DNA from: Bacteroidales bacterium
Lineage (GTDB): Bacteria; Bacteroidota; Bacteroidia; Bacteroidales; UBA4417
Direction of reading: 5' to 3'
NCBI GenBank assembly: GCA_030654075.1
Contig: JAURYB010000073.1
Location: 1 to 64,000, forward strand
Length of the DNA stretch: 64,000 bases
Shown here: positions 42,450-51,579 of the stretch, piece after piece
Layout of the letters: each line of letters begins with the position of its first letter
Position numbering within the stretch: the first letter of the stretch is position 1
Translations under genes and position numbers: made by a program
The notes under the pieces: model-generated
What the model saw: the letters and a program-made list of their open reading frames with translations, nothing else
Told to the model about the DNA's origin: nothing
Database searches by the model: none

Positions 42450-43775
42450 ATGAAAAGTAAAAACATAATATCGTACATCATTCTGTTTGGCTTTATAAGT
42501 TTTGCTACAACAGTTACCGCCCAGCAGAAACCCAAAGAATGGGATTTACGAAGCTGCATCAACTACGCCCTGGAAAATAATATCCAGATTAAAATGCAGC
42601 AGCAATCCGTTGAAATCGGTAAAGTAAATTTTGAGCAAAGTAAAGCTGAAAAACTTCCCAACCTGAATGGCGGAATCGGCCAATCCTTCACCAACCAGAT
42701 GGCATCTACGGGCAGCAGCCAGGAGCAGTCCGTTACCGGAAACTATTCCCTGAAGTCGGAAATGGTTTTATACAACGGCAACAAACTTAATAACACGATT
42801 TCGCAAAAGGAACTTTTGGTGAAATCGGGCGAACTGACCGTAAAACAAGCAGAAAATAATATGGAACTTACCATAACTGCCGCCTATCTCAAAATCCTGT
42901 ATGCTAAAGAATCGGTTGTAAATGCCGAAAACACCCTGATCTCGTCCGAAACGCAAAACAAGCGCGCAAAGATATTATTTGAGTCGGGGTATATTGCCGA
43001 AAGCAATTACGCCCAGGTTCAATCGCAATACAGCAAGGATAAATATGCACTGGTTTTGGCCAACAACACATTGAACCTGCTGAAACTTCAGTTAAAACAA
43101 TTATTGCAGTTAGGTATTAACGATACGCTTGTTGTAAAGTTCCCGGTACTTGACGATAACCAGGGTTTAAAAGCATTGCCGGTGAAACAGGATGTTTTCA
43201 ATACAGCCCTTAACACCATGCCGGAGGTTGAAAACAGCAAGGTAAATATGGCTGTTGCTGCCATTGATCTGGATATCGCCAAAGCAGGATTGCTTCCCAG
43301 CCTTTCGCTCAGCGCCAGCCTTGCAACAGGTCATAGCACACTGGCAACCGACAACTATGCCACCCAGTTGGGAAACAATTTTTACCAGAATGCGGGTCTC
43401 AGCCTGAACATCCCAATCTTCAATAAAAAACAGGTAAAATCATCCATATCGAAAGCTCAGATAGGGATTGAAACTGCGAAACTTTCGTATGCCGAAATTC
43501 AGACAAGCCTGCTCACTGAAGTTGAAACCGCTTACCTGGATGTTGTGTCGGCGCAGAGCCGTTTTCAGGCCGCTTCCGAACAGCTTAAATTCACTTTAGT
43601 CAGCTATTCACTTGTTGAGGAGCAATTCAACCTGGGGATGAAAAACACGGTTGAACTGCTTACCGAGAAAACCAATTATTTAACCGCTCAACAGGAATAC
43701 CTTCAGGCAAAGTACACTGCCATTCTGAACTATAAAATTCTTGATTTTTATCAGAATAAGCCGATTGAGCTTTAG
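42450..43775 (+). CDS. TolC-family outer-membrane efflux protein
   Basis: The 441-aa protein has a signal peptide (about 1-24, ending TVTAQ) and two OEP repeats of long amphipathic helices with conserved openings (LRSCINYALENNIQIKMQQQ and later FNTALNTMPEVENSKV). Each is followed by small beta segments (LNGGIGQSFTNQM, LSLSASLATGHS). It should trimerise into the outer-membrane tunnel. It is first in a tunnel, adaptor, ATPase, permease order, i.e. a complete MacAB-TolC-type exporter. Confidence 0.92.
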   Translation: MKSKNIISYIILFGFISFATTVTAQQKPKEWDLRSCINYALENNIQIKMQQQSVEIGKVNFEQSKAEKLPNLNGGIGQSFTNQMASTGSSQEQSVTGNYSLKSEMVLYNGNKLNNTISQKELLVKSGELTVKQAENNMELTITAAYLKILYAKESVVNAENTLISSETQNKRAKILFESGYIAESNYAQVQSQYSKDKYALVLANNTLNLLKLQLKQLLQLGINDTLVVKFPVLDDNQGLKALPVKQDVFNTALNTMPEVENSKVNMAVAAIDLDIAKAGLLPSLSLSASLATGHSTLATDNYATQLGNNFYQNAGLSLNIPIFNKKQVKSSISKAQIGIETAKLSYAEIQTSLLTEVETAYLDVVSAQSRFQAASEQLKFTLVSYSLVEEQFNLGMKNTVELLTEKTNYLTAQQEYLQAKYTAILNYKILDFYQNKPIEL

Positions 43776-43782
43776 GAGGGAA

Positions 43783-43897
43783 AGGTCGGAAGTCCGAAGA
43801 CGGAAGTCCGAAGTTAAGAGAACGAGATAAGTTGAAGTTTGAGATTGAATGAAGTACAAAAGTGGATCTGCTTCCGACTTCCGACTCCCGTCTTCCA
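43783..43897. repeat. Inverted clusters of GTCGGAA-type heptamers
   Basis: GGTCGGAAGTCCGAAGACGG near 43783-43815 is mirrored by CTTCCGACTTCCGACTCCCG near 43870-43893. It forms a long imperfect hairpin between the TolC and adaptor genes. The same heptamer family occurs at 62229-62314 and 62444-62472. Confidence 0.75.
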
Positions 43898-43955
43898 GCT
43901 AATAAGAAACACTACGAATAAAATAGTATAAGCGAACAAGTAAAATCCAAAAACA

Positions 43956-45230
43956 ATGAAAAAATACAGAATTCTAATCTTCGCAGTCGTCGGCTTGCTT
44001 GCAGCAGCGGCAGTTTACTGGTTTTTCTTCAGGGGAAGCAACAAAACGGTTACTACTTATACTACAGCGGTTGTTGCGCGTGCTACCATCAGCAATACGG
44101 TAACCGCAACAGGTACAGTTGAACCCGTAAAACAGGTAAGTGTCGGAACCCAGGTTTCGGGTGTTATCAAGAAAATTTATGTGGATTATAATTCCATTGT
44201 GAAGAAAGGACAACTCCTGGCCGAACTTGATAAAACTCCATTACTGGCTTCGTTGGCTTCGATGAAAGCTGACCTGGCATCGTCAGCCAGTGCCGCTACT
44301 TACCAGGAAGCTACCTACAACCGTATTAAAGAACTTTACGAAAAACAGGCAGTAAGCAAAACCGATTTTGAGGCTGCCTTGTATCAATATAGCAATGCAA
44401 AAGCTAATTTAGCCAAAATGACATCGGAAGTAAACAGGGCGAATACAAACCTTGGATATACCATGATTTATTCACCTATCGACGGAGTTGTACTCAGCCG
44501 CGCGGTGGATGAAGGCCAAACCGTTGCAGCCAGTTTCAGCACTCCAACACTTTTCACTATTGCCCAGGACCTTACCAAAATGCAGGTTGTGGCCAATGTG
44601 GATGAAGCCGACATCGGACAGGTAAAGGAAGGTCAGAAAGTTACCTTTACCGTTGATGCCTATCCCGATGATAATTTCAGTGGAACCATAAAACAGATCA
44701 GGTTGCTGGCAGTCACCACCTCGAACGTAGTTACTTACAGCGTGGTTGTGGATGCTCCTAATCCCGATCTGAAACTCAAACCGGGTCTCACCGCGAGTAT
44801 AATTGCCTATACACAGGAAGTCGAAAACGTTTTATCTGTACCGACTAAGGCATTAAGGTTTAAACCCGACAGCACATTGATGGCTCAGATGGCACCACCC
44901 GTTTCAACAGCAAGCCAGCCTGCAACAGGCGGAGCAAAAGCCGCACCTGTAACAGAAGTTGTTCAGCCTCCGAAAACAAGTATGAATGGTGGAATAAAAA
45001 CCGATGAAACGCCTGCTGTTAAAACGGTTTGGGTTAAAGAAGGCGATTCCATTTATCCTGTACAGGTAAAAACCGGCATGACCGATGAAACCAATGTGGA
45101 AATTATTTCAGGACTAAAAGAAGGACAGGTTGTGGTTATTTCGATGGAACAGGTAAAAGCTTCGGAAGCAAAAGCAGAGACGGCAAGCAGTCCGTTTATG
45201 CCTAAACGGCCGGGGAGTTCTAAAAAGTGA
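43956..45230 (+). CDS. MacA-like periplasmic adaptor (HlyD family)
   Basis: The 424-aa protein has an N-terminal membrane anchor (about 5-24: ILIFAVVGLLAAAAVYWFFF). A lipoyl-like domain follows (VSVGTQVSGVIKKIYVDYNSIVKKGQLLAELD), then a coiled-coil hairpin (about 95-155) and beta-barrel (LTKMQVVANVDEADIGQVKEG). A membrane-proximal domain ends in the usual GLKEGQVVVIS. It bridges the MacB permease to TolC. Residues about 310-345 are an Ala/Pro/Thr-rich insert not expected in MacA. Confidence 0.92.
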   Translation: MKKYRILIFAVVGLLAAAAVYWFFFRGSNKTVTTYTTAVVARATISNTVTATGTVEPVKQVSVGTQVSGVIKKIYVDYNSIVKKGQLLAELDKTPLLASLASMKADLASSASAATYQEATYNRIKELYEKQAVSKTDFEAALYQYSNAKANLAKMTSEVNRANTNLGYTMIYSPIDGVVLSRAVDEGQTVAASFSTPTLFTIAQDLTKMQVVANVDEADIGQVKEGQKVTFTVDAYPDDNFSGTIKQIRLLAVTTSNVVTYSVVVDAPNPDLKLKPGLTASIIAYTQEVENVLSVPTKALRFKPDSTLMAQMAPPVSTASQPATGGAKAAPVTEVVQPPKTSMNGGIKTDETPAVKTVWVKEGDSIYPVQVKTGMTDETNVEIISGLKEGQVVVISMEQVKASEAKAETASSPFMPKRPGSSKK

Positions 45231-45397
45231 CAAGGCGAGGAGCGACAAAGTGAGGGGCGAAGGGCGATTGGGCGAAAGTACGACGAAGGGATTTAGCAGA
45301 GATAGGACCAATTCTAACAACCGCAATTCAAAATAAAAGGAAAGAGTGATTAATGAAACTTTTAAAAACGCCGGAATAAATCCCGGCATACGATATC

Positions 45398-46144
45398 ATG
45401 ACTGACATAATAAAAGTTGACCACCTGAAACGTGAGTTTATTGTTGGCGACCAGAAAGTGCTGGCACTCAGGGGAATTTCCTTTACTGTACAGCAAGGTG
45501 AATTTGTAACCATAATGGGAACCAGCGGTTCGGGGAAATCAACGCTTCTGAATATACTTGGATGCCTGGATACACCAACGGAAGGAGAATATTTGCTCGA
45601 CGGCATTTCGGTGCGCACTATGTCGAAAAACGAACGTGCAAGACTCCGGAATATGAAGATTGGCTTTGTTTTCCAAACCTATAACCTGCTACCCCGAACT
45701 ACTGCACTCGAAAATGTGGAACTGCCATTGATGTACAATTCAGCAGTTTCAGCTAAAGAGCGCAGGGAGAAATCAATGCATGTGCTCGAAGCCGTTGGAC
45801 TTGCTGAACGTATGTATCATATGCCGAACCAGATGTCGGGCGGACAGCAGCAACGAGTTGCCATTGCCAGAGCGCTTGTTAACGATCCGGTAATTATCCT
45901 TGCCGACGAAGCCACCGGTAACCTCGACACGCATACATCATACGAAATAATGTCGTTGTTCCAGCAACTGCATTCCGACGGGAAAACGATAGCTTTCGTA
46001 ACCCACGAACCGGATATTGCTTTATTCAGTCAACGCAGCATTATGCTTCGCGATGGAAGGATAACGAGGGACGAAAAGAGGAAAAAAATAGGATCAGCAG
46101 CTGAATCACTGGCAGCTTTGCCTGTGGAGGTTGAGGTAGAGTGA
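45398..46144 (+). CDS. MacB/LolD-type ABC transporter ATP-binding protein
   Basis: The 248-aa ATPase has Walker A GTSGSGKSTLLNILG, Q-loop FVFQTYNLLPRTTALENV, signature MSGGQQQRVAIARAL, Walker B VIILADEATGNLD and switch VTHEPDIALFS. It powers the neighbouring MacB-type permease. Its ~25-residue C-terminal tail is charged and low complexity. It is followed by a 199-base repeat-containing gap. Confidence 0.93.
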   Translation: MTDIIKVDHLKREFIVGDQKVLALRGISFTVQQGEFVTIMGTSGSGKSTLLNILGCLDTPTEGEYLLDGISVRTMSKNERARLRNMKIGFVFQTYNLLPRTTALENVELPLMYNSAVSAKERREKSMHVLEAVGLAERMYHMPNQMSGGQQQRVAIARALVNDPVIILADEATGNLDTHTSYEIMSLFQQLHSDGKTIAFVTHEPDIALFSQRSIMLRDGRITRDEKRKKIGSAAESLAALPVEVEVE

Positions 46145-46343
46145 TGGAGGAATGGTTGGTTGAGTAGACGAGAAGGTAAAGCGAAGGGGCGAAGGGGCGA
46201 CAAGGCGAAGAGCGACTTAAAAAAGGAATATTTTCAACAAAATTGAGAATTAAAATATAGCATAATCGATCACCCTTCACACGGGGCTTCGACTCCGCTC
46301 AGCCACCGGTGAAGGGTGGATCAGGTCAAAAAAAAACAAAATC

Positions 46344-47567
46344 ATGAACATAACAAACTTATTCAGGATATCGCTTAAAGCCCTTGTGAGCAATAAGTTC
46401 AGGGCACTGCTAACCATGCTGGGAATTATCATCGGCGTGGCGGCAGTCATCGCAATGCTGGCCATCGGGCAAGGCTCAAAAAAGAGCATACAGGACGAGA
46501 TTTCGAAAATGGGGTCTAATATGATTATGGTGCAGCCGGGTGCCGATATGTTTTCGGGTGGTGCCAGGATGTCGGCTTCTGCCAATCAATCGATGGTACT
46601 CGAAGATTATGATGCTCTTAAAGCGCAAAGCAACTATATTTCAGCCATTTCACCTATGGTAAACGCCAGCGGCCAATCCATTTATGGTGCTAATAACTGG
46701 CCGGTTGGCATGCAGGGAGTTAACCAGGATTACCTCAGCATCCGCAAATATGGAATAGGAAGCGGAAGAATATTTACCGAAAGAGAGATCAACACCGCGG
46801 CTAAAGTCTGCCTGATCGGGCAAACGGTTGTTGAAGAACTTTTCGGAGAAGGTGTTGATCCGGTCGGGAAATCGATACGATACAACAAAATTCCGTTCGA
46901 AGTAATTGGCGTATTAACCGAAAAAGGTGAAAACGGAATGGGCCAGGACCAGGACGATGTTTTACTTGCCCCTTACACTACAGTTCAAAAACGTGTAGTG
47001 GCAATTACCTATCTGAACGGAATTTATTGTTCGGCCACAACCGAAGATGTAAGCGATAAAGCCAAAGCAGAAATGGAAGCAATACTCCGGGTTCAGCACC
47101 AGATAAAGGAGGGCGATGACGATGATTTTCATGTACGTTCGCAAAAAGAAATGCTTACCATGTTCAGCAGTACAAGCTCTGTAATGACTATTCTGTTGGC
47201 TGTAATAGCCGGAATTTCACTGATTGTCGGAGGTATCGGAATTATGAATATCATGTTTGTTTCGGTAACAGAACGTACCCGCGAAATCGGTTTGCGGATG
47301 GCGGTAGGTGCCCGCGGACTTGATATCCTGACCCAGTTTTTAATTGAAGCGGTACTTATCAGTATAGTCGGAGGCGTAATCGGTGTTGCCATTGGGGTTG
47401 GAAGCTCTTTTGTCATAAAAAGCATGCTCAACTGGCCGATAGTAATTACAACTTCGTCTATTGTTTTGTCGTTTGCAGTTTGTACATTTACGGGAGTATT
47501 TTTCGGATGGTACCCGGCCAAAAAAGCGGCAAATCTTGATCCGATTGATGCTATCAGGTATGAATAA
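46344..47567 (+). CDS. MacB-type ABC transporter permease
   Basis: The 407-aa permease has one N-terminal transmembrane helix (about 20-42: LLTMLGIIIGVAAVIAMLAIG). A large periplasmic MacB core domain follows (about 50-275), then three C-terminal helices with the FtsX motif (GIGIMNIMFVSVTERTREIGLRMAVGAR). It is the mechanotransmission half of a tripartite exporter with the upstream ATPase, adaptor and TolC. Substrates of such systems include peptides, lipids and macrolides; none can be assigned here. Confidence 0.93.
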   Translation: MNITNLFRISLKALVSNKFRALLTMLGIIIGVAAVIAMLAIGQGSKKSIQDEISKMGSNMIMVQPGADMFSGGARMSASANQSMVLEDYDALKAQSNYISAISPMVNASGQSIYGANNWPVGMQGVNQDYLSIRKYGIGSGRIFTEREINTAAKVCLIGQTVVEELFGEGVDPVGKSIRYNKIPFEVIGVLTEKGENGMGQDQDDVLLAPYTTVQKRVVAITYLNGIYCSATTEDVSDKAKAEMEAILRVQHQIKEGDDDDFHVRSQKEMLTMFSSTSSVMTILLAVIAGISLIVGGIGIMNIMFVSVTERTREIGLRMAVGARGLDILTQFLIEAVLISIVGGVIGVAIGVGSSFVIKSMLNWPIVITTSSIVLSFAVCTFTGVFFGWYPAKKAANLDPIDAIRYE

Positions 47568-47697
47568 AGGATGTTGAATGTTGGATGTGCGATGTCGGAT
47601 GTGAAATACAATTCGCAAACTTTACCTTGAACGACGAAGGGAAGGAATCAAGTCACCTGTCACAAAATCAAAAAAGAAAATAGCTCAAAATCCAGCC
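47568..47697. repeat. TGTTGGATGT/TGTCGGATGT quasi-repeat
   Basis: A run of ggatgttgaatgttggatgtg and gatgtcggatgtg words occupies 47570-47612. The same words occur at 5128-5160 after the biotin carrier gene. It appears to be a dispersed intergenic filler. Confidence 0.6.
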
Positions 47698-48759
47698 ATG
47701 TCAGAAACACGAAAAAACAGCTCTGTCCAGCTCTCAATCCATATAATCATATGGGGAATTATTTTATTTTTCCCAATGATCTTCATTTATAGCGAAGGGG
47801 AACGGAATATAATACGCTATCTCGATTTTATGCTTCCGATAGTTATGCTGATGGTTGTTTTTTATACCAATTACTTCCTGATTATAAAACGCTTTTTATT
47901 CAATAAAAAGATCTGGCAGTTTTTCCTGGCTAACCTGTTATTGTTTGTAGTTTGCCTGGTATTGCTTGATTTAATCCGACAGATCTATTTCTATCCGTAT
48001 TATGCCCAGATTGAAAAGCTCAAAAACTTTCCGCACAGGGATAACATGCGGCAAATAATTCTGTTCCGCGATATTATTTCGATGAGTGTTACTGTTGTGT
48101 TATCAACGGCTATTCGAATGACAACGCAATGGTACCAATCGCAGGCTGAGCAAAAAGAGCTTGAAAAACTGCATATCGAATCGGAACTTCATAACCTGAA
48201 ACACCAACTTAACCCGCATTTTCTGTTCAATACGCTTAATAATATTTATTCGCTGATTTCGATCAACCAGGAAAATGCGCAAAATGCCGTTCACCAGCTT
48301 AGTAACCTGATCCGATATGTGTTGTTCGAAAGCGATCACCCAAAAGTACAATTGAGCAAAGACCTCAATTTCACAACGAATTATATTAAACTGATGAGCC
48401 TGCGGCTTCCTTCACATGTAAAACTGGAAACGGAAATTATGAGTGCCGCCGAAAGTATTACCATTGCGCCTCTGCTCTTTATTTCGCTGGTCGAAAATGC
48501 GTTTAAACATGGGGTGAGTCCTACAGAGGCTTCACATATTTCAGTCCGCATAAGCATGACTGGCGTCAACGAACTGGAATGCCGCGTCGAAAACAGCAAT
48601 TTTCCAAAACCTGAAGCGGATAAAAGCGGATCGGGGATTGGGCTTAATAATCTGCGCAAACGGCTTGAGCTGATTTATCCCGGCTCTTTTAAACTGAATG
48701 TTGAAGAAAAGGGCGAAAGTTATATTTCGACTTTAACAATAAATATTGGTTTGGAATAA
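47698..48759 (+). CDS. LytS-type sensor histidine kinase (locus 2)
   Basis: Four transmembrane helices (about 12-32, 45-64, 74-95 and 122-140) are followed by the His_kinase domain, with His174 in HQLNPHFLFNTLNNIYSL, ISLVENAFKHGVS and SGSGIGLNNLRKRLE. It is 131 bases downstream of the MacB permease and 188 bases upstream of its LytTR partner, so it most likely regulates or is regulated by the exporter. It is clearly paralogous to the kinases at 31932 and 57218. Confidence 0.92.
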   Translation: MSETRKNSSVQLSIHIIIWGIILFFPMIFIYSEGERNIIRYLDFMLPIVMLMVVFYTNYFLIIKRFLFNKKIWQFFLANLLLFVVCLVLLDLIRQIYFYPYYAQIEKLKNFPHRDNMRQIILFRDIISMSVTVVLSTAIRMTTQWYQSQAEQKELEKLHIESELHNLKHQLNPHFLFNTLNNIYSLISINQENAQNAVHQLSNLIRYVLFESDHPKVQLSKDLNFTTNYIKLMSLRLPSHVKLETEIMSAAESITIAPLLFISLVENAFKHGVSPTEASHISVRISMTGVNELECRVENSNFPKPEADKSGSGIGLNNLRKRLELIYPGSFKLNVEEKGESYISTLTINIGLE

Positions 48760-48946
48760 TTTTTCTTTTACCACGGAGGCACGGAGAACACGGAGGAACA
48801 CGGAGAAAAATGTTATGCTTTTAAAAGTCAACCACTAAGGCACTAAGACCACTAAGGACCACTGAGAAATTGATTGCACTCACGGGAATCAGTACCTTTG
48901 AATTTGAGACTTGGATCTTTACGCTAATTAAATACCATCAGAAACT
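48760..48946. repeat. cacggag and cactaag quasi-repeats between kinase and regulator
   Basis: Runs of ccacggaggcacggagaac (about 48772-48807) and ccactaaggcactaagacc (about 48832-48866) fill the gap. These words recur in intergenic DNA of many bacteria and lack coding potential. Confidence 0.7.
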
Positions 48947-49657
48947 ATGACCATCCGTTGTTTACTTGTCGACGATGAACCGCTGGCGCTGGATTTGCTT
49001 GAAGGTTACGTTTCGAAAACTCCATCTCTCGAACTGGCCGGACGTTGCAGCAGTGCCTTCCAGGCTATGGAAATGCTGGATAAAACTGAAGTGGATATTA
49101 TTTTTCTTGACATACAGATGCCCGGGCTTTCGGGCCTTGAGTTTTCACGAAGCCTGAAGGATGGTCCAAAAGTGATTTTTACCACCGCTTTTGAGCAATA
49201 TGCGCTCGAAGGATTTAAGGTGGAAGCGCTCGATTACCTGCTGAAACCCATTAGCTATCCTGAATTCCTGAATGCGGTAAACAAAGCCAGGCGCTGGTTC
49301 GAGCACTTTGAAAAAGCTACAATTCCTGAAATTCGCACTTCCATTTTTGTTAAAGCGGATTATAAACTGGTCCAGATTGAGTTCAACAACATTTTGTATA
49401 TCGAAGGATTAAAAGATTATGTGAAATTCTGTCTCGAAGACAATGAAAAACCGGTACTTTCGCTGATGAGCATGAAGTCGCTCGAAGAAAACCTGCCCGA
49501 CTCCAGATTTATGCGTGTTCACCGTTCCTTTATCGTGAACCTCGATAAAATCAAAACCATCGAACGCAACCGTATCGTTTTTGGCAAGGAATACATCCCT
49601 ATTTCCGAAAACTACAAGGAGAAATTTCATAAATTCATCAACGAGCGCTTCTTCTAA
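48947..49657 (+). CDS. LytTR-family response regulator (locus 2)
   Basis: The 236-aa regulator has a receiver domain (LLVDDEPLALDLLEGYV, phospho-acceptor Asp55 in FLDIQMPGLSG, TTAFEQYALEGF, YLLKPI). The LytTR domain follows (about 132-236: YKLVQIEFNNILYIEG, RFMRVHRSFIVNLDKI). It is partner of the kinase 188 bases upstream and likely acts on the MacAB-TolC locus. Confidence 0.94.
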   Translation: MTIRCLLVDDEPLALDLLEGYVSKTPSLELAGRCSSAFQAMEMLDKTEVDIIFLDIQMPGLSGLEFSRSLKDGPKVIFTTAFEQYALEGFKVEALDYLLKPISYPEFLNAVNKARRWFEHFEKATIPEIRTSIFVKADYKLVQIEFNNILYIEGLKDYVKFCLEDNEKPVLSLMSMKSLEENLPDSRFMRVHRSFIVNLDKIKTIERNRIVFGKEYIPISENYKEKFHKFINERFF

Positions 49658-49687
49658 AAAGTATATACTTACCCCGACCAAATTATT

Positions 49688-49721
49688 TTTGTCAGTATAT
49701 AATCATTTCTTATTATCTTTG
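49688..49721 (+). promoter_or_regulatory. Promoter of the asnB leader
   Basis: The -33 TTTG (49688-49691) and -7 TATCTTTG (49714-49721) boxes are both exact consensus matches separated by 22 bases. Predicted transcription starts near 49726, about 20 nt before the leader peptide. Confidence 0.75.
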
Positions 49722-49745
49722 TGGTCACAAACGAATACAGGCAAA

Positions 49746-49796
49746 ATGTTAAATCATAATACACTTTTCAATACTAATAATCCCCTGGCGGATTAG
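49746..49796 (+). CDS. Asn-rich leader peptide of asnB (attenuator)
   Basis: A 16-codon open frame encodes MLNHNTLFNTNNPLAD. Five of 16 codons are AAT (Asn), at positions 3, 5, 9, 11 and 12. The stop TAG (49794-49796) overlaps the AGGAAAGC strand of the antiterminator. It lies between an exact-consensus promoter and an intrinsic terminator, in front of asparagine synthetase. Leader peptides rich in the regulated amino acid are the hallmark of ribosome-mediated attenuation: stalling on Asn codons when tRNA-Asn is uncharged would allow readthrough. The peptide itself probably has no other function. Confidence 0.82.
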   Translation: MLNHNTLFNTNNPLAD

Positions 49797-49855
49797 GAAA
49801 GCTGTATTGTGTTTGAAAAATCATAAGTGGCTTTCCTCACAGGAAAGCCTTTTTT
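49795..49855 (+). promoter_or_regulatory. asnB transcription attenuator (antiterminator/terminator)
   Basis: Strand A AGGAAAGC (49795-49802) can pair perfectly with strand B GCTTTCCT (49830-49837). Strand B alternatively forms the terminator with strand C. A ribosome that finishes the leader peptide sits on the stop codon and masks strand A, so the terminator forms. A ribosome stalled on the Asn codons leaves A free, so the antiterminator forms. Additional pairings CAATAC/GTATTG (49769-49774 with 49804-49809) and TAATCC/GGATTA (49778-49783 with 49790-49795) could form a protector stem that hides A when the leader is not translated. Confidence 0.78.
49829..49855 (+). terminator. Leader terminator in front of asnB
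   Basis: GGCTTTCCT (49829-49837) pairs perfectly with AGGAAAGCC (49841-49849) over a 3-base loop, followed by six T. It lies upstream of asnB rather than after a full gene, as expected for an attenuator. Confidence 0.92.
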
Positions 49856-49907
49856 ATTGCCCTGTGCGAACCGTGGATGTAATGTTTTACTTTAAAAAAT
49901 AAATTTT

Positions 49908-51575
49908 ATGTGTGGAATTGTAGGAGTTTTTGAGCTGAAAACGGCTTCGCAGGATTTAAGGTTGCAAGTACTTGAAATGTCGAAAAAGATACGCCATCGC
50001 GGACCGGACTGGTCGGGTATTTACTGCGGCGAAAAAGCCATCCTGGCTCATGAGCGGCTTTCAATCGTTGATCCGCAATCAGGCGGCCAGCCTTTAAAAA
50101 GCAAAGATGGTAAACTGATTCTGTCAGTTAACGGTGAGATTTACAACCACCTGGATCTTCGCAAAACCTTAAAAAACGACTACGAGTTTCTTACACATTC
50201 CGATTGCGAGATAATTCTGGCCCTGTACCGCGAAAAGGGAATAGATTTCATCGAAGACCTGAGCGGCATTTTCGCTTTTGCCCTGTACGATGCCGAAAAC
50301 GACTGTTACCTCATTGCCCGCGATCATATAGGTATTATTCCCATGTACATGGGATGGGATAAGTTCGGTAATTTCTATGTGGCATCGGAACTCAAAGCCC
50401 TCGAAGGTGCCTGCAACCGCATCGAAGAGTTTTTGCCCGGCCATTACCTCTACAGCAAAGACGGTGAAATGCGTAAATGGTACAAGCGCGACTGGGAAGA
50501 TTATTCAGCCGTTAAGGACAATCAGAGCAATATTCACGAATTGCGTGTAGCTTTGGAAGAAGCCGTTCACCGTCAGCTGATGTCGGATGTTCCTTACGGG
50601 GTGCTGCTTTCAGGAGGGCTTGACTCATCCGTTATTTCGGCTATAGCAAAAAAATATGCCGCCCGCCGTATCGAATCGCACGATCTGCAGGAAGCCTGGT
50701 ATCCGCAGCTTCACTCCTTCGCCGTAGGTTTGAAAGGCTCGCCCGACCTGGCAGCTTCGCGGATTGTAGCCGATCATATAGGCTCGGTTCACCACGAAAT
50801 TGAATTCACCATACAGGAAGCCCTTGATGCTTTGCGCGATGTGGTTTACCATCTCGAAACCTACGACGTTACCACAATACGCGCTTCGACGCCTATGTAC
50901 CTGATGTCGAGGGTTATAAAATCGATGGGAATAAAAATGGTGCTTTCGGGCGAAGGCGCTGATGAAATTTTTGGCGGTTACCTCTATTTCCATAAGGCTC
51001 CGGATGCCAAATCGTTTCACGAGGAAACGGTAAGGAAACTTTCGAAATTACATCTCTACGATTGCCTCCGGGCGAACAAATCACTTGCAGCATGGGGCGT
51101 TGAAGGCCGCGTTCCTTTCCTCGATAAAGAATTTATGGATGTCGCCATGCGCCTGAATCCTGAAGATAAAATGGCAAAAGACGGTAAAATGGAGAAATGG
51201 ATACTGCGCAAAGCCTTTGAGGATTATCTGCCTGCTAGCATAGCCTGGCGCCAGAAAGAACAATTCTCGGATGGAGTTGGTTATAGCTGGATCGATACGT
51301 TGAAGGAACTCACAGCTTCACAGGTAACCGACGAACAACTGGCAAACGCAAAATACCGCTTCCCTATTAACCCGCCACGGGTAAAAGAAGAGTATTATTA
51401 CCGCTCCATTTTTGCCGATCATTTTCCTTCGGATGCCGCGGCACAATGTGTGCCTTCGGTACCTTCGGTGGCTTGCAGCACACCCGAAGCGCTTGCATGG
51501 GACGCTTCGTTCCGCAACCAGAATGATCCGTCAGGACGGGCAGTGAAAAGCGTGCATAACGAAGGGTACAAATAG
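49908..51575 (+). CDS. asnB: Asparagine synthetase B (glutamine-hydrolysing)
   Basis: It converts aspartate, glutamine and ATP to asparagine. The N-terminal glutaminase domain starts at the catalytic Cys2 (MCGIVGVFE) and has KIRHRGPDWSG, LAHERLSIVDP and LSVNGEIYNH. The C-terminal synthetase domain (from about residue 210) has the pyrophosphatase loop VLLSGGLDSSVISAIAKK and the SGEGADEIFGGYLYFHKAP motif. The 555-aa length is typical of AsnB. It lies 52 bases after the leader terminator. The C-terminal ending VACSTPEALAWDASF is the usual one for this subfamily. Confidence 0.96.
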   Translation: MCGIVGVFELKTASQDLRLQVLEMSKKIRHRGPDWSGIYCGEKAILAHERLSIVDPQSGGQPLKSKDGKLILSVNGEIYNHLDLRKTLKNDYEFLTHSDCEIILALYREKGIDFIEDLSGIFAFALYDAENDCYLIARDHIGIIPMYMGWDKFGNFYVASELKALEGACNRIEEFLPGHYLYSKDGEMRKWYKRDWEDYSAVKDNQSNIHELRVALEEAVHRQLMSDVPYGVLLSGGLDSSVISAIAKKYAARRIESHDLQEAWYPQLHSFAVGLKGSPDLAASRIVADHIGSVHHEIEFTIQEALDALRDVVYHLETYDVTTIRASTPMYLMSRVIKSMGIKMVLSGEGADEIFGGYLYFHKAPDAKSFHEETVRKLSKLHLYDCLRANKSLAAWGVEGRVPFLDKEFMDVAMRLNPEDKMAKDGKMEKWILRKAFEDYLPASIAWRQKEQFSDGVGYSWIDTLKELTASQVTDEQLANAKYRFPINPPRVKEEYYYRSIFADHFPSDAAAQCVPSVPSVACSTPEALAWDASFRNQNDPSGRAVKSVHNEGYK

Positions 51576-51579
51576 GGTA

